Assembly (NCBI GenBank): GCA_949297775.1
Contig: CASFTM010000002.1
Span: forward strand, 62,001 to 126,000
DNA from: an uncultured bacterium
Lineage (GTDB): Bacteria > Elusimicrobiota > Elusimicrobia > Elusimicrobiales > Elusimicrobiaceae
Length of the DNA: 64,000 nt
Direction of reading: 5' to 3'
Shown here: positions 49,239 through 56,951 of the stretch, piece by piece
Layout of the letters: each line of letters opens with the position of its first letter
How positions within the stretch are numbered: the first letter of the stretch is position 1
Position numbers and translations under genes: made by a program
The notes under the pieces: model-generated
Database searches by the model: none
Seen by the model: only the letters and a program-made list of their open reading frames with translations
Told to the model about the DNA's origin: nothing

Positions 49239-49811
49239 TTATTTCAGCCTATATGCATTTACATTGCCGCCTTCAAACCAATGAAAAGCAAAACTCCGGT
49301 TGAGGGTGCCATTCAGTGATTTGCAGACCTGGTTGCCTACCGCACTGTCCGCCGCCGCCCAACATTCTTCTTCCCCCGGTGCAAAAGTGGAATTCTCCAA
49401 GAACATCACATAACCCGTTATGTTGCCTTCTCTGGAAGGCTTTGTTACGCCTAAAACGGCAGAGGTGGCACCGCCTGTGCCGACCCTTAAATCAATCATA
49501 GCCTGGGCGCATTTAATAGAACCGTTATCATAGTAAGGAGAACATCCTTCCGGCAGATCAAACCCATCCAAAGCCGTATCATCATCGGGCGGATAGGTTC
49601 CATTGGCAATATAATACACTTCCGCTTGGTCTTTAATGGAACGTACGGCGGCCATCACGCTGGATAAACGGCTTTTTTCCACCGCTACTTGGTATTTGGG
49701 CAACGCCACCGCCGCCAAAATACCAATAATTAAAACGACTACTAACAACTCTATTAACGTAAATCCGGCGTTTTTTCCCGCCGGGAGGGTTTTTTGATAA
49801 ATTTTGCTCAT
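49239..49811 (-). CDS. Orphan type IV pilin-like protein (copy 2)
   Basis: A 190-aa prepilin. The leader MSKIYQKTLPAGKNAG is cut before [18 protein letters not shown]; the helix continues ALPKYQVAVEKSRLSSV. The globular part is unlike copy 1, with cysteines in EGCSPYYDNGSIKCAQ, EEECWAA and NQVCKSLNG; the tail lacks the double-Cys end. The start is ATG 49811 within a perfect 12-bp-arm palindrome; no Shine-Dalgarno. The leader and helix coding region and upstream DNA are almost the same as in copy 1, while the C-terminal part differs, pointing to cassette-like divergence. Confidence 0.9.
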   Translation of the reverse strand: MSKIYQKTLPAGKNAGFTLIELLVVVLIIGILAAVALPKYQVAVEKSRLSSVMAAVRSIKDQAEVYYIANGTYPPDDDTALDGFDLPEGCSPYYDNGSIKCAQAMIDLRVGTGGATSAVLGVTKPSREGNITGYVMFLENSTFAPGEEECWAAADSAVGNQVCKSLNGTLNRSFAFHWFEGGNVNAYRLK

Positions 49812-49860
49812 ACGCAAAATTTATCAAAAAAAAAAAACAAATCAAGGGGCGAGCCGCCCC
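49796..49860 (-). promoter_or_regulatory. Pilin promoter cassette 2: GC dyad, TTGATT, T12, -10, palindrome over ATG
   Basis: On the minus strand: GGGGCG/CGCCCC dyad (49846-49860), TTGATT (49840-49845), a 16-nt spacer with 12 T (49826-49837), TAAATT (49818-49823), six bases and ATG 49811. A perfect palindrome of two 12-bp arms (49796-49807 and 49814-49825) with a 6-bp centre covers the -10 and start codon, so a dimeric regulator bound there would block both. Confidence 0.6.
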
Positions 49861-50199
49861 TCCCCTTCCTTTACCCGTTAACGCGATTAGTGGAGCCACA
49901 TTATTTCCACAATGTTGCACCCTTGCACAACGACACCTTGCCGGGGGCAGGGCCTTCCAGGCCGCGGGGCTCTGCCTCGGAGAGGGGTTTGCAAAACACG
50001 GTGCTTACGTAAAGAGGAAACAACAAGTTGGGAATATCTTTGCAAAAAGTGAGTCGCCCCTCCCTTTCCTTGACCCGTCAGCACGACTAGCTGGGCCGCA
50101 CTGTTCCCGTGCTGTCGCGCCCTTGTGCCACGGCACCGGGCCGGTGCTGTTGACCGCATACCAGCATATAAATTTATTGGCCTTAATACGCCCCATTTT
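49861..50199. repeat. Two degenerate pilin-upstream repeats, no gene
   Basis: About 460 bp lie between pilin copy 2 and the gene at 50274 without a credible coding region. Two repeat copies are visible (49845-49938 and 50053-50144), each with a CCGTTAACRCGA-like core and GTTGCACCC or equivalent. Between them is a GC-rich block GCCGGGGGCAGGG with a GAGGCAG/CTGCC-type hairpin (49939-49990). Related copies lie at 36166, 36630 and 60826. Confidence 0.6.
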
Positions 50200-50248
50200 C
50201 AGGTCCAAAGGCCCATATCGTTTTAGGCCCAAGGACCCTGGTTTTCAA
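50200..50248 (+). promoter_or_regulatory. Conserved two-block palindromic upstream element, copy B
   Basis: CAGGTCC (50200-50206), AAAGGCCCAT (50207-50216), six variable bases, TTAGGCCCAAGGACCCTGG (50223-50241), TTTTCAA. Matches copy A (1951-2007) in both blocks with the same internal gap and the same 20-nt distance from CCTGG to the -10. Outer arms CAGGTCC and GGACCCTG pair with one bulge. Confidence 0.62.
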
Positions 50249-50261
50249 TCTTATTTCTTTT

Positions 50262-50273
50262 TATAGTATAAGT
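50262..50273 (+). promoter_or_regulatory. -10 six bases before ATG (leaderless promoter)
   Basis: TATAGT (50262-50267), six bases, ATG 50274; no Shine-Dalgarno; identical spacing to the promoter at 2020. Confidence 0.55.
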
Positions 50274-51557
50274 ATGAAAAACAATACAACGAAAAACATC
50301 TTGCTTTGCCTGTGCTGTATGTTGCTTGCCACAGCCTCTTTTGCCCAAAAAGGCAAAATTGTCAAACAAGCGGTTTCTGCCGCTACAGAAAATATTTCGG
50401 CAGTTTCTGCCACGGCTGCAACCCATGCAGCGGCAGCTGCCGCCAAAGCCTCCCGGCAAGCGGCCCTTGCATCTGGTGCAGCCGAAATTTCTTCGCCCAT
50501 TCGCCCCATGTTAAAAGGCACCCACCCCACGGCCGAGGCGCTTAATCAAAACGAAATGATACGCCGTTTCAGCACGGCGATGGCCCTTTCAAAAAACAAA
50601 GAAGTTCTCAACTATGCCGCCGCCCTGGAACGGGAACGCACTCAAGCCCGCCGTTTAGCGGCTACATTAAAAGATTTTCAAACCTTAAATTTGAATACGC
50701 TCAAAGAAGAAGAGTTAAAGGATAAAATAAGCGAAACAATTATTAACCGCAGTTTACAACGTTTCTTAATGGGATCTATCGCCGCCAAAAACTATACCCA
50801 ATTTATGCGCGATTTATCCAATTATTATAGTCTTTCGGTGGAATTTATGGCCTCTTACGAACTGCGTTTCATTGCGCCGCAAGACGTGCGCGAAATTTTT
50901 GCCCAAACCGCCTTAGAATACATGAAAGCGCATCCGCACAAAGTGAACTTAAAATTACGTGAAATTCTCAAATCCCCCTTTGTGTCTGATACTCTCAAAG
51001 CTTCCTTGCGCAGTTTCGTAGCTTTGTCTCAAATTCAGCCCCAACACGAAAGTGCTTTTTTGACCGTGTTGCGTGAAGCCCACAAGCAATACACCGCCGG
51101 GTTGGCCCATGTCCGTTCGCAGGAAGATATTACGGAAACAATCGCCGTATATCAAGAAGCCGCCGCCGAGCTGGAAGCGTTTACCAACCGTTATCACCGC
51201 TCTCCACGCTGGAATGCGCCGCTGCCAGAAAGACGCTTATACAATAAATTGCTGATTTTAATCATGCACAACCAAGCGAACCAATTTAGACAAGTTACCA
51301 ACTACGTAACTAAAATGCAGCGCCTGCTGACCCAATACCCGCGCATTAACAAAACCGCCGATGAAACCTTGGAACTGTTACAGGATTTCATTCAGGAAAA
51401 GGGCTTCTTCCCGCGGGCAGTAAGCTCCGCACCTTCGGATGTGCAAATCCCGGAAGACGAATTAGACCTTTACGAAAGCGTCCTGTTCTGGGAAACAACG
51501 GATAATAATTTTCAACAAACAGTGATAGCTTTACAAAAGAAATTTGGCCTTTACTAA
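50274..51557 (+). CDS. Unknown secreted alpha-helical protein
   Basis: A 427-aa protein not recognised. It has a signal peptide (NILLCLCCMLLATASFAQ), an Ala-rich segment (ISAVSATAATHAAAAAAKASR, ~40-60) and a long, mostly helical, charge-rich body without cysteines or clear domains. Segments such as EDITETIAVYQEAAAELEAF look like coiled or TPR-like helices. Preceded by the conserved element shared with the SpoIID gene, so the two may be co-regulated envelope genes. Probably periplasmic; function cannot be assigned. Confidence 0.75.
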   Translation: MKNNTTKNILLCLCCMLLATASFAQKGKIVKQAVSAATENISAVSATAATHAAAAAAKASRQAALASGAAEISSPIRPMLKGTHPTAEALNQNEMIRRFSTAMALSKNKEVLNYAAALERERTQARRLAATLKDFQTLNLNTLKEEELKDKISETIINRSLQRFLMGSIAAKNYTQFMRDLSNYYSLSVEFMASYELRFIAPQDVREIFAQTALEYMKAHPHKVNLKLREILKSPFVSDTLKASLRSFVALSQIQPQHESAFLTVLREAHKQYTAGLAHVRSQEDITETIAVYQEAAAELEAFTNRYHRSPRWNAPLPERRLYNKLLILIMHNQANQFRQVTNYVTKMQRLLTQYPRINKTADETLELLQDFIQEKGFFPRAVSSAPSDVQIPEDELDLYESVLFWETTDNNFQQTVIALQKKFGLY

Positions 51558-51582
51558 GAGGTTTTCTCCTCCTCTAAACAAA

Positions 51583-51613
51583 AAACCGGACCGCTTAAAG
51601 CGGTCCGGTTTTG
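51583..51613. terminator. Bidirectional terminator
   Basis: AAAACCGGACCGC pairs with GCGGTCCGGTTTT around TTAAA, between convergent genes. Confidence 0.9.
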
Positions 51614-51627
51614 GTATTCTATACCGA

Positions 51628-52101
51628 TTATTTGTATTCCAATTTAACCAATTTGTATTTTTTAGGCCCTCTCGGCAAAATAGCTTCAAACATTTCGCCT
51701 TCTTTTTTGCCCAACACCCCATTGGCTAACGGCGATTTAACGGACAGAAGCCCTTTCTCCGGGTTGGATTCCATTGATCCTACCAGCGTATAAGTAAACT
51801 CAATGCCGGCGTCCACATCTTGGATAGTTACCGTCGCGCCGATACGCGCTTCGCTTTTATCCACCGTCAAATCATCGGTAATTTGGGCGTTTCTCAAGCG
51901 GAGCTCCAGTTCCTGGATGCGGATAAGCGTTTCCGTTTGTTTTTCTTTCGCGGCGTGATATTCGGCGTTTTCTTTTAAATCGCCTTGGGCGGCTGCCTCG
52001 CCGATTTCGTTAGACAGCTGGGCTTTTAATTCTTTCAAATCTTTCAGCTCGTTTACCAAAGCTTCATATTTTTTGCGGCTTACGTAAAATGGTTCTCCCA
52101 T
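51628..52101 (-). CDS. greA: Transcription elongation factor GreA
   Basis: A 157-aa GreA: N-terminal coiled-coil (EALVNELKDLKELKAQLSNEI with the tip acidic DLKENAEYHAAKEKQ) and a C-terminal FKBP-like domain ending GKKEGEMFEAILPRGPKKYKLVKLEYK region. Rescues backtracked RNA polymerase by stimulating transcript cleavage. SD AAGGAG precedes ATG; single-gene unit. Confidence 0.96.
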   Translation of the reverse strand: MGEPFYVSRKKYEALVNELKDLKELKAQLSNEIGEAAAQGDLKENAEYHAAKEKQTETLIRIQELELRLRNAQITDDLTVDKSEARIGATVTIQDVDAGIEFTYTLVGSMESNPEKGLLSVKSPLANGVLGKKEGEMFEAILPRGPKKYKLVKLEYK

Positions 52102-52175
52102 AATGCAACTCCTTAAATACCTACAACAGTAAGTGTACTATTTATCCGCCCGCATTTCAACGGCCCTTTTATTGC

Positions 52176-52188
52176 TATAATCAAATAT
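52176..52188 (+). promoter_or_regulatory. Extended -10 seven bases before ATG
   Basis: TGCTATAAT (TATAAT 52176-52181), seven bases, ATG 52189; TTTCAA about 15 nt upstream. No ribosome-binding site, so probably leaderless. Confidence 0.55.
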
Positions 52189-52992
52189 ATGCGATTTTTC
52201 CCGTTATTTCTGTTCTTCCTATTCTGGGCCACGGCGGACTGTTTGGCCCAAAACAATCACGTATGGATTGCCGAACAAAACGCCCCTGCCGTAGTGGCGG
52301 TGAATGTAGCCAAAACGGACGGTTCCACCTTTACAGGAACAGGATTTGTGCTTACGCCGGACGGGCTCATCGCTACCAGCCGGCACGTATCGGAAAATGC
52401 CCTATACATTAACATTACCTTTAATAACGGCGCCGTTTCCGGCGAAGCCGCCCAGGTAGCCGCCGCCGGAAATGTAGATTTGTCCCTCTTAAAGATACAG
52501 GCGCGCAACTTGCCGCACGTAACGTTAGGCGATTCGGACACCGTCCTGCCAGGCCAAACCATTACCGTAATAGGCAACCCGCGCCGCCTGCAAAACACCA
52601 TATCTTCCGGATTAATCAGCCAAGTGCGCAAAAAAGCGGACGGCGTTTTATGGCACCAAATCAGCGCGCCCATTTCCCCCAGCTCCAGCGGGAGCCCGGT
52701 ATTTAATGCGGACGGACAAGTCGTTTCCATCGCATTCGCCAGCTACAAAGGGGAAGGCAACCAAAACCTGAATTTTGCCGTCCCTTCCAATTACTTAAAA
52801 GAATTGGTGTCCGCCGCAGGCTACTCCCTGCCAGCTCCGCAGCAGGCGGTCCCCTCCACGCAGGAGCTCTCCTCCAATCCGCTTTGGGCACATATTCAAA
52901 AATCGTGGCGCATTTTGCAAGACTTGCTGCATAGCTGGTTCCCGGCAAAATCCGCCCAAAACACCCTTGAAAAATCCACTCCAAACGGGTAG
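52189..52992 (+). CDS. Periplasmic trypsin-like serine protease (DegP/HtrA catalytic domain only)
   Basis: A 267-aa exported protease (signal MRFFPLFLFFLFWATADCLAQ). Catalytic triad: His in IATSRHVSENA, Asp in AGNVDLSLLKI, Ser in SPSSSGSPVFN. The oxyanion segment has SSSGSP, as in S1C/S46-like variants, instead of GNSGGP. No PDZ domain follows; the last ~50 residues are a Pro/Ser/Trp-rich tail. A role in periplasmic protein quality control or processing is inferred. Confidence 0.85.
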   Translation: MRFFPLFLFFLFWATADCLAQNNHVWIAEQNAPAVVAVNVAKTDGSTFTGTGFVLTPDGLIATSRHVSENALYINITFNNGAVSGEAAQVAAAGNVDLSLLKIQARNLPHVTLGDSDTVLPGQTITVIGNPRRLQNTISSGLISQVRKKADGVLWHQISAPISPSSSGSPVFNADGQVVSIAFASYKGEGNQNLNFAVPSNYLKELVSAAGYSLPAPQQAVPSTQELSSNPLWAHIQKSWRILQDLLHSWFPAKSAQNTLEKSTPNG

Positions 52993-53065
52993 ACTATCTA
53001 TACAGCCGGCTTAAGGCGCACCAACTGCGGCCCGCACCGGGAGTTTTTTGTTCGTCGGAGTGTTT

Positions 53066-55000
53066 ATGAAAAAAACTGCTGGAAAAATTATTCTGTTTAT
53101 CGTCTGTTTGGCGCTGGTTATATTTTTACTTCTTCCCTTTTTACAGCCTTCCGACAGGCAGCCCGCTGCCAACAGCGCTGTCAAAACGGCGGAGCCCCAA
53201 ATCTTTACCTCTAACCCGCTGACGGAATTAGTCAACCGCATTGCGCGCTTTTTCTCACGCAAAAAAAGTTCTTCTTCCAAAACGCTGACTTCCCAGCAAG
53301 AAAAAGAACATTTCGGCTCCCCCATCCCGGAGGAAGAACTTTATGCCGATGCACGCGCCGCTTCCCTTAATTCCATTTCCACGGAAGCCGCTCCAGCCGC
53401 CGGCTCCGGCCCGCGGACGGGCTTTGGGGATGCCTCTTTACAAACCGATGAGGGAGAATGGGTGCTGATCCGCCAAACCATACCCGAAGACGGAATAAGG
53501 GGAATGCACGAAGTCAGCACCAAAGATAATCCTTATGACCGCTACGTCCGCCAGGAACGTGCCGCCCGGTTCACGCCGACCGCCGCGCCAGCCTCGCCCG
53601 AAGTGCCGGACTCTAAATGGGCCCGCCTGTTTACTCCCATTAAACGGCTGTTTGGTTTTTCGGCCCCGCAGGCGGCAGCTTCCAGAACGGCGGGTGGAAA
53701 CCGCGCAGCAAGCGGCAGCCGGCTGGCCTCTTCAGAGGGGATAGGTTCTTCCGGCAGCAAAAGTGCGTCTTCTTTTGGCGGAGGGGAATGGGATATGCCA
53801 CAGCCGGGTGCACTCAACCCGCAGGACGGGCAGGCTCCCGCCGGGCAAACCTCTTTGCTGGCATATTTGGACCCTAATGCTGTATTGGATGAAGTAGCGG
53901 ATTCGTTAGCCGATGCACAGTACCCCAATCCGCAAAGCGCACGAGATAAAAAAGCCAAAGAAGAGTACCGCCAACAGCGCCGGGAAGAAGCCCAGCAGTA
54001 CTTTCTTTCCCGCGCACAGGAACGTTTAAACCGTTTAGCCGCCGGACAAGAGGCTGAAGACGAACTGAAAAACATGCTCTCTTTCTCTTGTACCAATGAA
54101 GCCCCCCGCCCGGTAAAAAGCTCCGTTTGCTCCGTGGGCGAAAATCCAAACGCCCGCCCGGCCAGCAAGCAAGCCTTGGAAGCGGCCAAACAAAAAAACG
54201 CCCAGTTGTTTTATAAAAAAACCCATTTGACCATGCCCCCGGCGCCAATTACACCCATTATTGGGCGGGCTACCGATATCCCCCAGGACGCGGTAGACCC
54301 GGAGGTGGACTCGGAAGAATACACCAAAACCATGGAAATTTACCAGTTTATGCTCCAGCAGGAGGATTGCTCTTCCAAGCCGTGTTATTGGGTAGCCAAT
54401 TCCCGCCAGCTGAATACGGAGTTGTCCGACTCGGTAGAAGCGGCTGGAGCCGTGTTTAAAGGGGATCCCTTGGATAAATACAGCCAAGTAGCCAAACAAT
54501 TTGCTCAATACAAAATGGACCAACTGCCGGCAGACGCTTCGGAAGAGGACAAGAAAGCCGCACAAGCGCAGGCCGACCAATTTGCCCCATCTTACATCTT
54601 ATACACAGCCGATAATTTAAAATCCCTCCAGGAACAAAACCGTGAGGCTATGCTGGAACGCAATATGCAAGGCGGCGCCGCATTATATGCACTGACTGCT
54701 CCTATCGGCAAACAACTCAGCGAAGACTTGGATTCCACCGTGTTTTTCTACGGACGGGATAATTCCTTCATTGACGCAGACCAAAACCCAACCTTTGCAG
54801 AGCGTTCAGCCGTGCTGGCGGATACGCTGGCAGACCAGATCCAATTTTTCCAGCAAGTGGGGCAAGAACTGCGCCAAAAAACCTCGCGCGAAATCGTCCA
54901 AAAACAAACTCGGGCAGAGGTGGAAGAACTCCAAAAAAAATCTAAAAAAGAACGATCCCCTTTTGATAAAAAGCGCGCCGCGGCCGGTACGCGCCGCTAA
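53066..55000 (+). CDS. Unknown membrane-anchored, low-complexity protein
   Basis: A 644-aa protein not recognised. The start ATG 53066 has GGAG 5 nt upstream; a TTG at 53048 is in frame. One N-terminal transmembrane helix (GKIILFIVCLALVIFLLLPFL) is followed by ~280 residues rich in Ser, Ala, Pro and Gly, then a charged helical region. Four cysteines in two groups (FSCTNE...SSVC and EDCSSKPC) suggest disulfides outside the cytoplasm. The C-terminus is highly charged (RAEVEELQKKSKKE). No homologous family can be named; possibly an envelope-spanning linker protein. Confidence 0.72.
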   Translation: MKKTAGKIILFIVCLALVIFLLLPFLQPSDRQPAANSAVKTAEPQIFTSNPLTELVNRIARFFSRKKSSSSKTLTSQQEKEHFGSPIPEEELYADARAASLNSISTEAAPAAGSGPRTGFGDASLQTDEGEWVLIRQTIPEDGIRGMHEVSTKDNPYDRYVRQERAARFTPTAAPASPEVPDSKWARLFTPIKRLFGFSAPQAAASRTAGGNRAASGSRLASSEGIGSSGSKSASSFGGGEWDMPQPGALNPQDGQAPAGQTSLLAYLDPNAVLDEVADSLADAQYPNPQSARDKKAKEEYRQQRREEAQQYFLSRAQERLNRLAAGQEAEDELKNMLSFSCTNEAPRPVKSSVCSVGENPNARPASKQALEAAKQKNAQLFYKKTHLTMPPAPITPIIGRATDIPQDAVDPEVDSEEYTKTMEIYQFMLQQEDCSSKPCYWVANSRQLNTELSDSVEAAGAVFKGDPLDKYSQVAKQFAQYKMDQLPADASEEDKKAAQAQADQFAPSYILYTADNLKSLQEQNREAMLERNMQGGAALYALTAPIGKQLSEDLDSTVFFYGRDNSFIDADQNPTFAERSAVLADTLADQIQFFQQVGQELRQKTSREIVQKQTRAEVEELQKKSKKERSPFDKKRAAAGTRR

Positions 55001-55011
55001 TCAAAAGCAAG

Positions 55012-55048
55012 TTTAAAAATGCCCCGGGAATCTCCGGGGCATTTTTAA
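55012..55048 (+). terminator. Terminator
   Basis: TTTAAAAATGCCCCGG pairs with CCGGGGCATTTTTAAA, after the 53066 gene. Confidence 0.88.
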
Positions 55049-55157
55049 ACTGTTTTTCGGGTTTCTTTTCTATCCAAAAACGGGTATAATTTCTATATCT
55101 GCTCCGCGCGCGCCCGTGCGTACGGAGCGACCCCAACACAACAAGGAGCCCGGGTTT

Positions 55158-55715
55158 ATGAAAAAACTGCTCAGCCTTTTATTTGTTTCTTCCCTATTGG
55201 CGGCGGCGGGATGCCAGTCCCAACCTAAAGAATCGCCATACAACCGCACCGATGCCAAACAAGATTATGAACGTCTGCTGCGCACCCATATTTTTGCCGC
55301 GTGTGAAAACATCGGCAAACCGTACGCCACCTATTCGCTGGCTACGCTTAATAAAGGGCCGGACGAAAACACCCCCTACTATAAAGTTACTTTCTTTAAC
55401 GGGCCGTGCAAAGGCAAAGTATTGTGGACCAAAGACGTACTGTTAAAAACGGCCCCCGTTGGAGCAGAGCCTTTGCCTAAGGGGACAATACTACTTCGCA
55501 ATTTTTGGAATCCCAAAGATCCTTATGACCAAGAAAAAACAGACCGTTGGAATATCGGCGTCGTCAGCAGTTCCGAACGGCTGGACAAAGGCATCGTGGA
55601 CTTGGAATTTCCCCGCGACCGCAACGATTTTATGCCCGCACGGGAAGGGGCATATTTGCATAATGTACGTTATATTGTTAAACCGGAAGTAAAAGACATC
55701 CGCACTTTTCTGTAA
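55158..55715 (+). CDS. Unknown lipoprotein
   Basis: A 185-aa lipoprotein with MKKLLSLLFVSSLLAAAGC and lipobox AAGC; the start ATG 55158 follows AAGGAG. The mature part has two more cysteines (FAACENIG, NGPCKGK) and a beta-rich pattern (GTILLRNFWNP, KGIVDLEFPRDRNDF). No family recognised. First gene of the run lipoprotein, YjbH-like barrel, HAMP, TolC, patatin, TPR. Confidence 0.75.
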   Translation: MKKLLSLLFVSSLLAAAGCQSQPKESPYNRTDAKQDYERLLRTHIFAACENIGKPYATYSLATLNKGPDENTPYYKVTFFNGPCKGKVLWTKDVLLKTAPVGAEPLPKGTILLRNFWNPKDPYDQEKTDRWNIGVVSSSERLDKGIVDLEFPRDRNDFMPAREGAYLHNVRYIVKPEVKDIRTFL

Positions 55716-55738
55716 TTAGAGAAAAAGGGAGACCGACT

Positions 55739-56470
55739 ATGAATATAAAACACTGGATTGCTGGTTTTGTTTGCATACTCTGTCCGTTTACGCTGCAGGC
55801 CGGGCAAGGGGATCCTATCAGCCTGGAAACAATGATTTTGGACGTTCCCACCGCCGAAGTACTGGACCGTTACCAAGCCTCTTTTTTAACCCGTGCCTAT
55901 GACCACGGAGCCATGATGGAAAGCATTGATTTTGGCGTTTTTCCGCGCATTAATATCGGCATAAGCGTAGCGGCGCATGCGTTACTGGGGTCTTCGGACG
56001 ATGTGCGGGTATTAAATCCGGATTTTCAATTAAAGTTTAAAGTATACGACGGAAGCCTCTACCTGCCGGCTATTGCCATCGGATACGATGGGCGCCGATA
56101 TGGTTACGGATATAACAAAGACCATGTGTATGCAGATACCAAGGACTACTTAGATGACCGCAAAGGCGGGTATATCTCCTTTTCGCGGGAAGTTATTGTG
56201 CCCGGGCTCAATGCCACGGCCGGGCTGAACTTGTCGGACTTTGACTGGAGCGAAATCTTTTGGTTCATGGGAATGTACTATAACTGGGCGGACAAAATCG
56301 GCCTGATGGCGGAATGGGACAATATCCGCAACACGCGCGATTCCCGTTTAAACCTGGGGATGCGCTTTTACTTACACCCCTCTTTGGCCTTGGATGCCGC
56401 CGTGCGCCGCATTGGGCGCGGGGATGAAAGCGAACGCATTTTGCAAATCCGCTACGTAACCAATTTTTAA
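55739..56470 (+). CDS. YjbH-like outer-membrane beta-barrel protein
   Basis: A 243-aa exported protein (signal MNIKHWIAGFVCILCPFTLQA). Strand-rich and aromatic, with IDFGVFPRINIGISVAAH and IGLMAEWDNIRNTRDSRLNLGMRFYLHP, typical of YjbH/exopolysaccharide-type barrels, and a terminal Phe (YVTNF). YjbH proteins accompany polysaccharide or envelope systems. 23 nt after the lipoprotein gene. Confidence 0.75.
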   Translation: MNIKHWIAGFVCILCPFTLQAGQGDPISLETMILDVPTAEVLDRYQASFLTRAYDHGAMMESIDFGVFPRINIGISVAAHALLGSSDDVRVLNPDFQLKFKVYDGSLYLPAIAIGYDGRRYGYGYNKDHVYADTKDYLDDRKGGYISFSREVIVPGLNATAGLNLSDFDWSEIFWFMGMYYNWADKIGLMAEWDNIRNTRDSRLNLGMRFYLHPSLALDAAVRRIGRGDESERILQIRYVTNF

Positions 56471-56479
56471 GAGGATGTT

Positions 56480-56941
56480 ATGAAACAAGAAACCGACTCG
56501 CAAGCCCAGCCGCAGTTTAACAGAAGGACGATTTTTATCAAAAAAAATCTCCAAATCCGTTATATGCTGCTTATGATTATGAGTGTACTGTGCGGGCTGG
56601 CCATTATGACGTTTGAATTAACCGCCACCTTAAATGATTTGTTTGATAAATACCCTGTCTTGGTACAGCCGATATATGATCAGTTCCTTCCGGTGGCGGC
56701 GTCGTTCTTTTATAAAATTGCCATCTACCTGCTGTTTGTAGTGATTATTTCGGCCATTTTATCACACAAAATGGCCGGCCCAGTATATCGCTTTGAACAA
56801 ACTTGCAAAGCTATCGCCAAAGGAGATTTTTCCAAACGGATTCATCTGCGCAAAGGCGACCAGCTGATGGAATTGCAAGACGAATTTAATAAAATGATGG
56901 ACCGCATAGAAAAGGAAATCAATAAAAACAAACCATCATAA
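56480..56941 (+). CDS. Two-helix membrane protein with a HAMP domain and no output domain
   Basis: A 153-aa protein: transmembrane helix ~28-48 (YMLLMIMSVLCGLAIMTF), short periplasmic loop, second helix ~78-98 (IAIYLLFVVIISAILSHKM), then a HAMP domain (AGPVYRFEQTCKAIAKGDFSKRIHL region to DEFNKMMDRIEKEI). Kinase, cyclase or methyl-accepting output is absent and the protein ends after HAMP. Such orphan HAMP proteins may act as adaptors that signal to a separate partner. 9 nt after the barrel gene. Confidence 0.82.
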   Translation: MKQETDSQAQPQFNRRTIFIKKNLQIRYMLLMIMSVLCGLAIMTFELTATLNDLFDKYPVLVQPIYDQFLPVAASFFYKIAIYLLFVVIISAILSHKMAGPVYRFEQTCKAIAKGDFSKRIHLRKGDQLMELQDEFNKMMDRIEKEINKNKPS

Positions 56942-56951
56942 CGGGGGGTGT

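Noticed and set aside
49794-50232. Short frames of 72-95 aa around pilin copy 2
   Set aside because: They are translations of the dispersed repeat and promoter cassette.
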